Assembly (NCBI GenBank): GCA_027494055.1
Contig: JAOSJO010000026.1
Span: 67,094-131,093, forward strand
Direction: 5' to 3'
Length of the DNA stretch: 64,000 nt
From: Anaerolineae bacterium
GTDB taxonomy: Bacteria > Chloroflexota > Anaerolineae > Aggregatilineales > JAFGMM01
Below are positions 34,427 to 43,307 of the stretch, in pieces. The notes beneath the pieces are model-generated. The model made no database searches and was not told the origin of the DNA. It was given only the letters and a program-made list of their open reading frames with translations. Positions within the stretch are counted from its first letter, which is position 1. Every line of letters starts with the position of its first letter. The position numbers were made by a program, and so were the translations under genes.

Positions 34427-34868
34427 GCGGCATGGCTCTCCCCTAAGGGTTCGCTCTGCCCGGACGTGGGCATGAGCGATGATGGTGAACGGCGCAAGGT
34501 TCGTGCGTGGCTTTCCCTTGTTGCCCTTTTTCGCCCGGCTTGGAGCGGGCGCGCGAGAATGAGATATTGCAGATATGACTTATCTCATAAAGGCTCGCTC
34601 GATGCACTATCAGCAGAATGGAAAACGCCTGCTTAACTTTGCGATTCAAGTATACCATTGAGCCGGGCACGGCCCCCATGACCCGAAGGTCCCTGGCGTT
34701 GGGGCAGCAGAGTCCAGGAAAGGGTGCGCGCAGCCTTCGCGTGCGGCCTCATGGTGCCCCAAAGCCCGCGATTTGGCCCCATGTGGGGCGGTAACGCCGG
34801 TTTGCGCACCAGGGATTGAACGTATTACAATCGGCGGCGCTGATAAGGCACGAGGGAAGCGAGACGCG
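34427..34868. other. Divergent intergenic region upstream of the VWA-FHA gene
   Basis: About 440 bases. It contains the plus-strand promoter at 34802-34831 and an AT-rich stretch near 34555-34640 from which the repeat-protein gene is probably transcribed. No gene is seen. Confidence 0.45.
34802..34831 (+). promoter_or_regulatory. Promoter for the VWA-FHA gene
   Basis: TTGCGC and TACAAT separated by 18 bases, 38 bases before the start codon. Confidence 0.5.
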
Positions 34869-37169
34869 GTGTTAACCTTGCGGACAACATGGACGGTCGC
34901 GCTGCTCCTGGCGGTTGTGGCGGGCGCGATCTTGCCGGCAGCGCCGGCCCTGGCCGCCTCGGCGGCGCAGGGCGGCCCGCCGGCCAGCCTGGTCATCACC
35001 GGCATGGAAGCGACGGCGGCGCGCGTGGGCGGAACGAACCAGATTACCGCCTACGTGATGCTGGTTGACGCCGGTGGGCGCCCGGTGCGCGACGTGCAGG
35101 TGGAGTCGGCCCACGTGCGGGTCGATGACGGCGCGCCCGCGCCGGCGACGGTCAGCGAGATCGGCGCGCCGGTCGCGACCCTGCTTGTGCTCGACGCGAG
35201 CGGCAGCATGGTGGGCGAGCGGGCGGACGCGGCGCGCACGGCGGTTATCAACTTCGTGAACACGAAGCAGCCCGATGACCGGATCGGCGTCGTCATGTTC
35301 AACGACACGATTGTCTACAGCAACGACTTCACCACCGACCGCGTGGCGGCGATCAGCGCGGCCTCGTACAGCCCGGCGCAGCGCACGCCCGGCTCGTGCC
35401 TGTGGGACGTGCTCTACGAGGCCGTGGGCCGGGTGCGGCGGCTGCCGAGCGGGCAGCGGGCCATCCTGCTTGTGACCGACGGCCATGACCAGACGATGCC
35501 CGGCGGGCCGGCATGCAGCCAGCGCACGCTGGACGATGTGATTCAGCTTGCCACCGAGGAACGCGCGCGCGTTCCGATCTCCATTATGGGCCTCGGCAAC
35601 GCCCAGAACCTCAGCCCCGACGAGCTGGCGCAGCTCGCGCGCGCGACCGGCGGTCAGCACGCCATCACCGACATCGGCGGCGAGGTCGGCGTGCTGTTCG
35701 CTGGCCTGGTGGAGGCGCTGCGCGCCGCGTTCACGGTCAGCGCCGAGGTGATGGCCGGCAGCGGCGCGCACGATGTCGAAATCGGCGTGACCCTGGCCGA
35801 CGGCGGGCAGTTCCTTGCTGTGGAGTCGGTGACCGTGCCGGCGACGGTCTTTGTCCCGCCGACGCAGCCTCCCGCCGTGCTGCCGACGCAAATCACCGAC
35901 GCCGCCGGCTCGACGCGCACGCCGACCGTGATCAGCATCCCGGCGGGTGCGACGCCGGCGGGGACCGGCGAGCCGCCGGATATTGCCATTGTCGAGGCGC
36001 GCCAGGACGCGGGCGGCGACCTGGTGCTGCGCCTCAACGTGCAGGAGCGCGCCGCGCCGGTGACGGCGGTGATCGTGCTCCTCGATGGGCAGCCGCTCAG
36101 CACCCTGCCGCCGGGCGCGTTCGGCGGGGGAGATCACCCTGCCCTTGGGCGACATCGCCAGCGGCGCGCACACCATCACGGTGGAGGCCTACGACACCGG
36201 CGGCCAGGTGGGGCGCGAGCAGCTTTCGGCGATGCTGCGCAGCCCTGCGGAGCTGGTCGAAGCGACGGAGGTCGCTGCGCAGACCACGGCGACCCCGGGC
36301 GGGATGTTCACGCTCAGCGCGCCGGTGACGCCATCGCCGCCGTCGGCCATGACGTTTACGCCGGCCCCTGCCGAAACCGCGACAGGCCCCACCGAGACCC
36401 CTGTCGCTGGCGAGGTCGCGCCGCCGGCCGCCTCGCCCTCGCCGGAGGTTGCGCCCACACCGCGCCCGCCCCAGACGCCGGCCAAAGCCCGGCGATCAGC
36501 CCGGCGCTGATCGTGATCGGGGCCGTGGTCCTGATTGGCGGGCTGGTGCTGGCGTTCCTGTGGTGGCGGTCGCGCCGTATCGAGATGGCGGAGGACGCGG
36601 CGCTGGTGGGCGATTTTCGCTATGACTATTACGCCGACGAACACCCGCGCCCGGCGGTGCTGCTCCCGCCGGCGGGGGTGTCGGAGCCGACGCAGCTTTA
36701 CGACGAGCCGCGCGAGGAGCGCACCGCGCTCTACGTCGGCGACCGGGCGCGCGCCCGGCTGGAGGTGATCCGCTCGCTGGATACGGACGCGCGCGTCGAG
36801 TCGCCCTTCACCATCGAGGCGCAGCGCGTGACGCTGGGGCGCGACTCGACAAACGACATCTGCTTCCGGGGCGACCGCTTCGTGTCGTCGCAGCACGTGC
36901 GCATCCTCTACATGGACGGCAGTTGGATCCTGGAGGAGCTTGGCGCGCTGAACAAGACGTTCGTCAACGGCACGGAGGTCACCGGGCGCGTGTTCCTCAA
37001 GAGCGGCGACCTGATAGAGTTGGGGCCGTACACGCGCATCCGCTTCACAACCGAGGAGCCGGACCGCCCCCCGGACCAGCCCACCGCACCCTCACAACCG
37101 ACCAGCCCGCTCCCGCGCCGGCGCGGGGACGAGGATGACGAGGACGTGACGCGGATACATCGGGGGTAG
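34869..37169 (+). CDS. VWA-domain membrane protein with cytoplasmic FHA domain (two frame shifts)
   Basis: About 766 aa from the GTG at 34869 (AGGGA upstream). Signal peptide WTVALLLAVVAGAILPAAP; an extracytoplasmic VWA domain with the metal-ion site LLVLDASGSMVGE, VGRVRRLPSGQRAILLVTDG and a Thr; an Ig-like region and Pro/Thr linker; one membrane helix IVIGAVVLIGGLVLAFLWW; and a C-terminal FHA domain, QRVTLGRDSTNDICFRGDRF then SSQHVRIL and NKTFVNG. FHA binds phosphothreonine, so the protein could link an outside ligand to Ser/Thr kinase signalling inside. One G too many in a G run near 36128 and one base change near 36488 shift the frame out and back. No kinase is adjacent. Confidence 0.85.
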   Translation: MLTLRTTWTVALLLAVVAGAILPAAPALAASAAQGGPPASLVITGMEATAARVGGTNQITAYVMLVDAGGRPVRDVQVESAHVRVDDGAPAPATVSEIGAPVATLLVLDASGSMVGERADAARTAVINFVNTKQPDDRIGVVMFNDTIVYSNDFTTDRVAAISAASYSPAQRTPGSCLWDVLYEAVGRVRRLPSGQRAILLVTDGHDQTMPGGPACSQRTLDDVIQLATEERARVPISIMGLGNAQNLSPDELAQLARATGGQHAITDIGGEVGVLFAGLVEALRAAFTVSAEVMAGSGAHDVEIGVTLADGGQFLAVESVTVPATVFVPPTQPPAVLPTQITDAAGSTRTPTVISIPAGATPAGTGEPPDIAIVEARQDAGGDLVLRLNVQERAAPVTAVIVLLDGQPLSTLPPGAFGGGDHPALGRHRQRRAHHHGGGLRHRRPGGARAAFGDAAQPCGAGRSDGGRCADHGDPGRDVHAQRAGDAIAAVGHDVYAGPCRNRDRPHRDPCRWRGRAAGRLALAGGCAHTAPAPDAGQSPAISPALIVIGAVVLIGGLVLAFLWWRSRRIEMAEDAALVGDFRYDYYADEHPRPAVLLPPAGVSEPTQLYDEPREERTALYVGDRARARLEVIRSLDTDARVESPFTIEAQRVTLGRDSTNDICFRGDRFVSSQHVRILYMDGSWILEELGALNKTFVNGTEVTGRVFLKSGDLIELGPYTRIRFTTEEPDRPPDQPTAPSQPTSPLPRRRGDEDDEDVTRIHRG

Positions 37170-37618
37170 GAAATGAACAACCGTCAACTGCCAATCCCGA
37201 TTTACCTGAACCAGAGAATTGTCTTTGACCTGTTGGCGATAGTCGAAGAAGGTTTTTCCCAGCTTCGGACTGTAAGAACCGCCGAGTCAGAGGCACAAGC
37301 GAAAAAGGGGAGATCGCAGGCGAGATAGGCTTAAGCAACGTTTTTGCGTTTCTCGGAATAGGTATGAAAGGTGCTCGTTCAGAAGACGATACAAAGACAA
37401 TGGGACGTGAGATATCCGAAGAGAGGGTTTTCACCCCAACCTCCCTGTTCACTAGACTTCGAGAGACGTTGATTCAACGGAAACTCCTGCAAATCCTTGG
37501 TGCTGATTACAAGATTGATGCCTTGCGTCAAGAATCGTTTGTGGAATTTACGGCTGTGCTTCAAAAGAACCCTCTTGTTGAGGTCATCGAGGCTATCATC
37601 AAAATGCTAGAACTCTAT

Positions 37619-37629
37619 GAACTGGGACC
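37619..37629 (+). repeat. Target-site duplication, left copy
   Basis: GAACTGGGACC, identical to 38826-38836. Eleven bases fits the 10-13 usual for the IS4 family. Confidence 0.9.
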
Positions 37630-38825
37630 TAGCCACCGGACACTTGAACAAATGATCGAGGAGTTGAACAAAGGGTTTCCCCTGGTAAAGTTGAAGCACC
37701 AACCACAACTTGATCCAGAGGAGCGGCCCGATGAACAACTCCCAACTCCATCGTATCTGGCGTCAGCGCCTGGCGCAACTGGCGCCCGATGGGTGTGAAA
37801 GTCGGCTGACCAACATGGTGCTGTTGCTCGTCGCGTTGTTTCAGGCGCGCAGCGTGCACCTGAGCCTGATCGCGCGCAAGCTGCCGGTGCGCGCCAAGAA
37901 AGCGAGCCTGGAGAAGCGTCTGCGTCGGTTGCTGAACAACGGCGCGATCCGTCCCCGGCAGTGGTATCGCCCGATTGCGGTGCGCCTGATCGCGGCGGCG
38001 TCGAGCGCCAGACGGCTGCACCTCATCATCGACGGCACGAGGATCGGGTTCGGGTTTCAGTTGTTGATCGTCGTGGTGGCGTATCAGGGGCGCGCGCTGC
38101 CGCTGGTGTGGACCTGGGTGCGTCATCGCCGGGGGCACAGCACGACGGTCAAGCAGATCAAACTGCTCCGCTACGTGCAGGGATTGATCCCGCCTGGGGT
38201 GAAGGCCTCGCTGGTGGGGGATTGCGAGTTTGGCAATGCGTTGCTGCTGGAGCAGTTGGACGTGTGGGGGTGGGACTACGCGCTGCGGCAACCCGGCGAC
38301 CACCTGTGTAAGCCCTACAACACAGGCCGGTGGCTGCGCCTGGACGCCTTGCTGCCCCTGCAACCGGGCCTTACCGCCTGGATCGGACGGGTGCTGTTGA
38401 CAAAGAGCAACGCCTATCCGACCTGCCTGGTGCTCCATTGGCGCAAAAGGTGAGCCGCAACCCTGGTTCCTGGCCACCAACCTCCCGTGCGCGCAGGCGG
38501 CGCTGAAGCTCTACCGCCGCCGCATGTGGATTGAGGAACTGTTCGGCGATCTGAAAGGGCATGGCTTTGACCTCGAAGCGACCCACTTGCAGCATTTCTT
38601 ACGTCTGTCCCGGCTCACCCTTGCCGTGTGCATCCTCTATGTCTGGCTCGTCGCGGTCGGTGAACACACCATTGCCTCCCACCAAACCGATGCAGTTGAT
38701 CGCCATGACCGCCGCGATTTGAGTGTTTTCCGTCTCGGCTGGGACTTCATCGAGCGGTGTCTGGCACTCGACGACCCTGTCCCGCTTACGTTCGTACCGA
38801 ACTTCTGTTCAGTGTCCGGTAGCTA
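37630..38825 (+). mobile_element. IS4-family insertion sequence, complete
   Basis: 1196 bp. The ends are inverted repeats of about 20 bases, TAGCCACCGGACACTTGAAC at left (37630-37649) and, read inward, TAGCTACCGGACACTGAACA at right (38825-38806). Flanked by an 11-bp direct repeat and carrying a single transposase gene with all IS4 signatures. It is inserted in a DUF6414 gene, which it can be excised from in silico without scar. Confidence 0.93.
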
Positions 38826-38826
38826 G
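37731..38826 (+). CDS. IS4-family DDE transposase (frameshifted)
   Basis: About 364 aa; ATG at 37731 behind AGAGGAG. DDE residues: first Asp in LHLIIDGTRIGFGFQ, second in ASLVGDCEFGNALL, and the Glu in the exact IS4 signature Y-(2)-R-(3)-E-(6)-K, seen as YRRRMWIEELFGDLK. One A too many in an AAAA run near 38447 shifts the frame; with it removed the protein reads on as WRKGEPQPWFLATNL. The stop codon lies in the right terminal repeat, using its last bases. If the extra A is a read error the element may be active. Confidence 0.92.
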
Positions 38827-38836
38827 AACTGGGACC
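38826..38836 (+). repeat. Target-site duplication, right copy
   Basis: GAACTGGGACC, identical to the left copy. Confidence 0.9.
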
Positions 38837-39274
38837 GCTTTTCGAGGGTCTGAGCCAAAATAGTTCGAGCGCTGGTGGCAAAAAGCCAAGAGGTGGTTCC
38901 CAAGTCCAAAGTCCGTTGCGCAAAGCCTATGAGGGCTTTCTTGGTCAAATTACGAAAGCAAATACGCTTGATCTTCTGGCTAATTTCGTTGATAGAGAAC
39001 TGAAAGCTGTTGTACCCGTAGAGATTGAATATTTCTCTGACAGAACACCAGCTTCTATCATTGACGGGCAATTTGTGGTGTTAGGAAAAGTCGTTCGCAA
39101 CATTCCCGAGGGAGGAGGTTCGATTAACCTATTGCGTGGTACTGGTTTGGAACGTCTGTCAGCAAAGCAATTGGAACCATTGTATCAAGCTTTCTCCCAA
39201 ATCGAGCAAGTCGAATTTCCCAAACTTATAACTCACATAGAAGGACCTGTCATCCAGATAGTCCCTATCGCAAT

Positions 39275-40351
39275 TTATATTTGACCCTGCCGATAATGTA
39301 CATCGCTCAGCCCCCGCAGCCGCGCCGCGGCCTGCTCCGCCGTGATGTCGCGCTGCGGCGTGGCGAGCATCTCGTAGCCGACCATGAACTTGCGCACGGT
39401 CGCGCTGCGCAGCAGCGGCGGGTAGAAGTGCGCGTGCAGGTGCCAGTGCGGGTACACGCCGCCGTCGGTTGGCGTCTGGTGGAAGCCCATCGAGTACGGG
39501 AATGACGTGCGGAACAGGTTGTCGTAGCGCACGGTGATCTGGCGCAGCGCGTCGGCGAGGGCGCGCACGGCGTCGGCGTCGAGGTCGCGCAGGCCGCCCA
39601 CGTGCGCGCGGCTGACGAGCAGCGTCTCGAACGGCCACAGCGCCCAGAACGGCACGACGACTGCGAAGTGCGCGTTGGCGTAGACCACGCGCTCGCCGCG
39701 TTCCAGTTCCAGCGCCGCGTAGTCGCACAGCAGGCACGACTTGTGCGCCTCAAGGTAGGCGTGCTGCGCGGCGTCCTCTTTCTCCACCTCGCGCGGGAGC
39801 GTCCGCGTGGCCCAGAGTTGCCCGTGCGGGTGCGGGTTTGACGCGCCCATCATCGCGCCCTTGTTCTCGAAGACCTGCACGTACCCGATGTCGGGTCGCG
39901 CGCCGACCTCGCGCATCTGCTCCTGCCATGCCGCGATGACGCGCGCAATGGCCGGCGTGTCCATCTCGGCGAGCGTCAGGTCGTGGCGCGGGCTGAAGCA
40001 CAGCACCCGGCAGGTGCCGCTCTCGGCCTCGGCGCGGAGCAGCGGGTGCGGCGCGTAGGTGCCGGGCGGCGTGTCGGGCAGCAGCGCGGCGAAGTCGTTG
40101 GTGAACACAAAAGTGTGCGCGTACTGCGGGTTGACCTCGCCGGAGGCGCGCGTGTTTCCGGGGCAGAGGTAGCAGTCCGGGTCGTAGCGGGGGCGCGTTT
40201 CGGGCGGCGCGTCCTCCACCTGTCCCTGCCACGGGCGCTTCGTCCGGTGCGGCGAGACCAGCAGCCACTCACCGGTGAGTGGGTTGTAGCGCTTGTGGGG
40301 GTGTTCCGTCAGGTCGAACGCGGTGCGCGGTGCGCTGTCTTTGGTGCTCAT
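39275..40351 (-). CDS. galT: Galactose-1-phosphate uridylyltransferase
   Basis: 358 aa. Exchanges UMP between UDP-glucose and galactose 1-phosphate in the Leloir pathway. Nucleophile His in GASNPHPHGQLW (His near 176), zinc Cys pair in DPDCYLCPGN (60 and 63), and HWHLHAHFYPP in the second half. Length is normal. Starts two bases after the stop of the preceding unknown gene, so the two are one operon. Its last ten bases overlap the end of the DUF6414 gene on the other strand. No galK or galE is adjacent. Confidence 0.96.
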   Translation of the reverse strand: MSTKDSAPRTAFDLTEHPHKRYNPLTGEWLLVSPHRTKRPWQGQVEDAPPETRPRYDPDCYLCPGNTRASGEVNPQYAHTFVFTNDFAALLPDTPPGTYAPHPLLRAEAESGTCRVLCFSPRHDLTLAEMDTPAIARVIAAWQEQMREVGARPDIGYVQVFENKGAMMGASNPHPHGQLWATRTLPREVEKEDAAQHAYLEAHKSCLLCDYAALELERGERVVYANAHFAVVVPFWALWPFETLLVSRAHVGGLRDLDADAVRALADALRQITVRYDNLFRTSFPYSMGFHQTPTDGGVYPHWHLHAHFYPPLLRSATVRKFMVGYEMLATPQRDITAEQAAARLRGLSDVHYRQGQI

Positions 40352-40353
40352 TG

Positions 40354-40836
40354 TTAAAGAATTCCCTGTCTGACCAGAGCCAACACGTTGTGAAAGGTCC
40401 GTTGCGCCGGGGGTGGGAGCGCGCTAAGCTTCTCGTGCGTCAGCGAGCCGGGCGCGGCGAGCAGCACCCCCGCCGGCGCGACGCGCAACCGGCTGCGCAG
40501 CGAGTCCGGCCAGTGGGGCGCGTCCTCCGGCACGGTCAGGATGGCGCCCGGCGTGAGCGCGAGCCGCTCGTCTTCGGGCGCGGCGACGATGACGGGGCGG
40601 CGCAGCGGAATGCGGCGGCGGTGCGCGTCCTCGATGGCGGCCGGCTGGTAGCGCGACTCCACCTCGACGCTGGCGACCTCCAGCAGGATCGCGTCCCCGC
40701 CCGGCCAGATCACCTCGATGGCGTCGCCGACCTGGAACGTCCCGCGCACCGGCAACATCGTCACCATGTACCCGCGCGTGATCCAGGTCGCGCCCATGAA
40801 CAGGGCCAGGAAGGGGCCGGGGATCCATTGGGCCAT
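40354..40836 (-). CDS. Protein of unknown function upstream of galT
   Basis: 160 aa from the ATG at 40836. Strand-rich, beginning AQWIPGPFLALFMGATWITRG, with RGTFQVGDAIEVIWPGGDAI and an HRRRIPLRRPVIV block, ending in a helix, KLSALPPPAQRTFHNVLALV. No family recognised. Coupled to galT by a two-base gap, which suggests a related role without proving it. Confidence 0.5.
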   Translation of the reverse strand: MAQWIPGPFLALFMGATWITRGYMVTMLPVRGTFQVGDAIEVIWPGGDAILLEVASVEVESRYQPAAIEDAHRRRIPLRRPVIVAAPEDERLALTPGAILTVPEDAPHWPDSLRSRLRVAPAGVLLAAPGSLTHEKLSALPPPAQRTFHNVLALVRQGIL

Positions 40837-40953
40837 ACGGGGTTCTCCGGGGGCAAGCCGCACGCTGGCATAGAGTTTACAGAGTTCAGAGTCCGGAGTC
40901 CAGATTTCAGACAGGATGGTCAGAAAAGCGCCCTGGGCGCTACAGAAAGACTC

Positions 40954-42165
40954 ATGGAATTCCTGTTTGTCTCGCTCTACCCCGTCTGGCCGGGCGTGAT
41001 GCACAGCGGCGGGCAGGACCTCTTTCACCTCATCGCCGCGCTGAGCGCACGCCACACGGTCCACCTGGCCGCCTTCGGCGCGCCTGACGCCGCCGCACGC
41101 CTGGACGAGATGCACCCCTGGTGCCAGACGGTGCGGCTGGTCACGCCGGCGGCGACCTGGAGCGCGAAGCTGCGCAGCGCGCGGCGCGACCCGCGCCCCT
41201 GGCGGTGGGGCCGGCGCGCCCATGCCGAGATCGCGGCGCACGTGTCGGAGATGGCGCGCCAGGTGGACATCGTGCAGTTCGTGTGGACGCCGATGGGCCG
41301 CTACGCGCGGTACGCGCCGGGGGCGGCGCGCGTGCTCGACTGCGTTGACGTGAGCTTCGTCGTGCGTGACGCGGCGCGCCGGGCGGCGCGCGGACCGCTT
41401 GCGCGCTGGCGGGCGGAGGTCGCTTACCGGCGGGCGCGCGCGAGAGAGGTTGGCTATGCCCGCGCGTGCCACCTGGCGCTGGCGCGCTCGGCGCGGGACG
41501 CGCACGCGCTCGCGGCGGCAGCCGGCGGGGCGGTTCCGGTGGACGTGCTGCCCGCCTACGTCGAATACGGGGCGCTGCGCACGATCCAGCCCGGCGAGGC
41601 CGAGGGCGATGTCGTCCTCTTCGCCGGCGCGATGGACCGGGCGCGCAACGTCGCGGCGGTGACGTGGTTCTGCCGCGATGTCTGGCCGGGGGTGCGCGCT
41701 GCGCGCCCTGGCGCGCGCTTCGTCATCGTGGGGGCGCGGCCCACCGCCGGGGTGCAGGCGCTCGGCGCGCTCCCCGGCGTGGAGGTGACCGGCGAAGTGG
41801 CCGACCTGCGCCCCTGGTACGCGCGCTGCCGCGTGGCGGTCGCGCCGATGCAGTCCGACGCCGGGACGCTGGCGAAGATCGCCGAGGCGATGTGGGCCGG
41901 GCGGCCCGTCGTGGCGACGACGCTGGCGAACGCGAGCATCGCGGCCCCGCCGGGCGAGGCGTTGCTTGTCGCGGACGCGCCGGAGGCGTTCGCGGCGGCG
42001 GTGGCGCGTCTGCTCGGCGACGCGGATTTGTGGGCGCGCATCGCCGAGGGCGGGCGGCGCTTTGCGGAGGCGAGTCTGGACTGGGAGGGCGCGCTGCGCC
42101 GGCTGGAGCGCCGGTACGCCGCGCTGGCGCAGGGCGTCCGGACAAAACAACAGGGACATGGCTGA
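40954..42165 (+). CDS. Glycosyltransferase, GT4-like
   Basis: 403 aa from the ATG at 40954 (weak ribosome site AGAAAGA). GT-B fold: N-terminal MEFLFVSLYPVWPGVMHSGG-type start with a substrate loop; C-terminal donor half with VLFAGAMDRARNVAAVTWF, GVEVTGEVADLRPWYARC and VAPMQSDAGTLAKIAEAMWA. Transfers sugar from a nucleotide donor with retention of configuration; acceptor unknown. Stands alone on its strand. A perfect 12-bp hairpin spans its stop codon. Confidence 0.9.
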   Translation: MEFLFVSLYPVWPGVMHSGGQDLFHLIAALSARHTVHLAAFGAPDAAARLDEMHPWCQTVRLVTPAATWSAKLRSARRDPRPWRWGRRAHAEIAAHVSEMARQVDIVQFVWTPMGRYARYAPGAARVLDCVDVSFVVRDAARRAARGPLARWRAEVAYRRARAREVGYARACHLALARSARDAHALAAAAGGAVPVDVLPAYVEYGALRTIQPGEAEGDVVLFAGAMDRARNVAAVTWFCRDVWPGVRAARPGARFVIVGARPTAGVQALGALPGVEVTGEVADLRPWYARCRVAVAPMQSDAGTLAKIAEAMWAGRPVVATTLANASIAAPPGEALLVADAPEAFAAAVARLLGDADLWARIAEGGRRFAEASLDWEGALRRLERRYAALAQGVRTKQQGHG

Positions 42166-42181
42166 CGCCGCCATGTCCCTG
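42151..42181 (-). terminator. Bidirectional hairpin terminator
   Basis: CAGGGACATGGC, a seven-base loop and its exact reverse complement. It spans the stop of the plus-strand glycosyltransferase; read on the minus strand it is followed by TTGTTTTGT, so it also ends the LysM/lamin-tail transcript. Confidence 0.65.
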
Positions 42182-42213
42182 AGCCAGGCTTCTCTTGTGC
42201 GCCGCAAGCGGCG

Positions 42214-43170
42214 TCACGGTGCTTCTGGTGTGGGCGTCGCGTCGGGCGCGTCGCTGCCTTCCTCGCCGATCACGTAGATCGCCTGTACCGCGCCCTCCGC
42301 GTCCTCCAGCGTGACCGCGTCGCCCTCGTCGCCCCACACGGCGGTGTTCAGCCCCCAGTAACGCACCAGCGGCGTATCCTCGCCCCGGCGCGTGCGCACG
42401 GTCATCGCGCCGCCGGGGAAGATGCGCGTCTCCGGGAAGGTGTACTCGTTGCCCTCCCGGTCGTAGAGCTTCCAGCCGGTGAGGTCGATGAAGCCGCCAT
42501 CGTTAATGAGCGTGACCTCCTCCGCGGTGATGTCGCCCGCGCCAATCACCGCATCGACGCGGAGCTGCGCGTTCTCCGCCGTGGGTTGCAGCGTGATCGT
42601 CGGGAGCGGCGACCGCGTGGAGGTCGCGTCCGGCGCGTCGGGTTCGCCGGGCGCTGCCGTCTCGGTGGCGGGGGAGTAGGTGCACCCCTCCGGCCCAGGG
42701 ATCACGAGCACGTCGTCGGGGAAGATGAGGTCGCCTTCTTCCAGGCCGTTCTGGCACAGCAGGTCCTCGACGCTCACCTCATAGTTGGCCGCGATCAGCG
42801 CCGGCGACTCGCCCGCCTGGACGGTGTGCGTCTGTAGCTCGTTGATGGCCGCCTCGGTCGCGGTCAGTTCCGCCTCGGTGAGCGTGGGCGTCTCGGTGGG
42901 GCCTTCCGTCGCCTCCTCGGTGAGGTCGCCCAGCGCGCCGTTGTCGCCGCTCTCCGTGAGCGTCTTGGGGTCGGGCGTCGCTGTGATGATCTGGACGATA
43001 GGCGTCTGCGTGGGGCCAGGCGTGTTGGTGATGAAGACCACGACGGTGGGCGGGATGATGGGCGTGGGTTGCGGCCGGCCATTGTCGAGCACCGTCGCGA
43101 CGGTAAACGTCACGGCGACGGATACCAGAATGTTCAAAATGATAAACGCGAGCAAAGTCCGGCGTTTCAT
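42214..43170 (-). CDS. Membrane-anchored LysM and lamin-tail domain protein
   Basis: 318 aa. Short basic N-terminus and a membrane helix (LLAFIILNILVSVAVTFTVA), a Pro/Thr linker, a LysM domain (THTVQAGESPALIAANYEVS to DVLVIPGP, about 112-158) that binds peptidoglycan or chitin-like glycans, a second linker, and a C-terminal lamin-tail domain (VTLINDGGFIDLTGWKLYDR). A Cys in each half of LysM could bond. The combination is widespread in Chloroflexota surface proteins; no enzyme motif. Confidence 0.85.
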   Translation of the reverse strand: MKRRTLLAFIILNILVSVAVTFTVATVLDNGRPQPTPIIPPTVVVFITNTPGPTQTPIVQIITATPDPKTLTESGDNGALGDLTEEATEGPTETPTLTEAELTATEAAINELQTHTVQAGESPALIAANYEVSVEDLLCQNGLEEGDLIFPDDVLVIPGPEGCTYSPATETAAPGEPDAPDATSTRSPLPTITLQPTAENAQLRVDAVIGAGDITAEEVTLINDGGFIDLTGWKLYDREGNEYTFPETRIFPGGAMTVRTRRGEDTPLVRYWGLNTAVWGDEGDAVTLEDAEGAVQAIYVIGEEGSDAPDATPTPEAP

Positions 43171-43211
43171 GGTCTCCTCAGGCGCACGCGCAGCATATCG
43201 GTGCGTCGGTC

Positions 43212-43240
43212 ATCATAGCATAAGTGTCAGGCAGGGGCAA
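43212..43240 (-). promoter_or_regulatory. Sigma-70 promoter for the LysM/lamin-tail gene
   Basis: Minus-strand TTGCCC (43240-43235) and TATGAT (43217-43212), spacer 17, about 42 bases before the start. Confidence 0.6.
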
Positions 43241-43307
43241 TTCTGTAGCACGTATGGAAACACGAAGCGCGACACGCCCCACGCACGCGCCGCCACGCAG
43301 AACCGGG

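Larger units (their letters stand above)
37173..39284 (+). pseudogene. DUF6414 gene split by an IS4-family element
   Basis: Exonic halves 37173-37629 and 38837-39284 join perfectly across the target duplication: LELYELGP then LFEGLSQNSSSAGGKKPRGG. The start is MNNRQLPIPIYLNQRIVFDL. One G is short in a G run near 37312, after which the frame continues GEIAGEIGLSNVFAFLGIG; this is probably a read error. Remaining open frame reaches VIQIVPIAIYI. DUF6414 proteins have no proven role. The gene is AT-richer than its neighbours, like the GmrSD-like gene, so it may be imported. The insertion leaves a truncated N-terminal half and a C-terminal half without its start. Confidence 0.7.
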
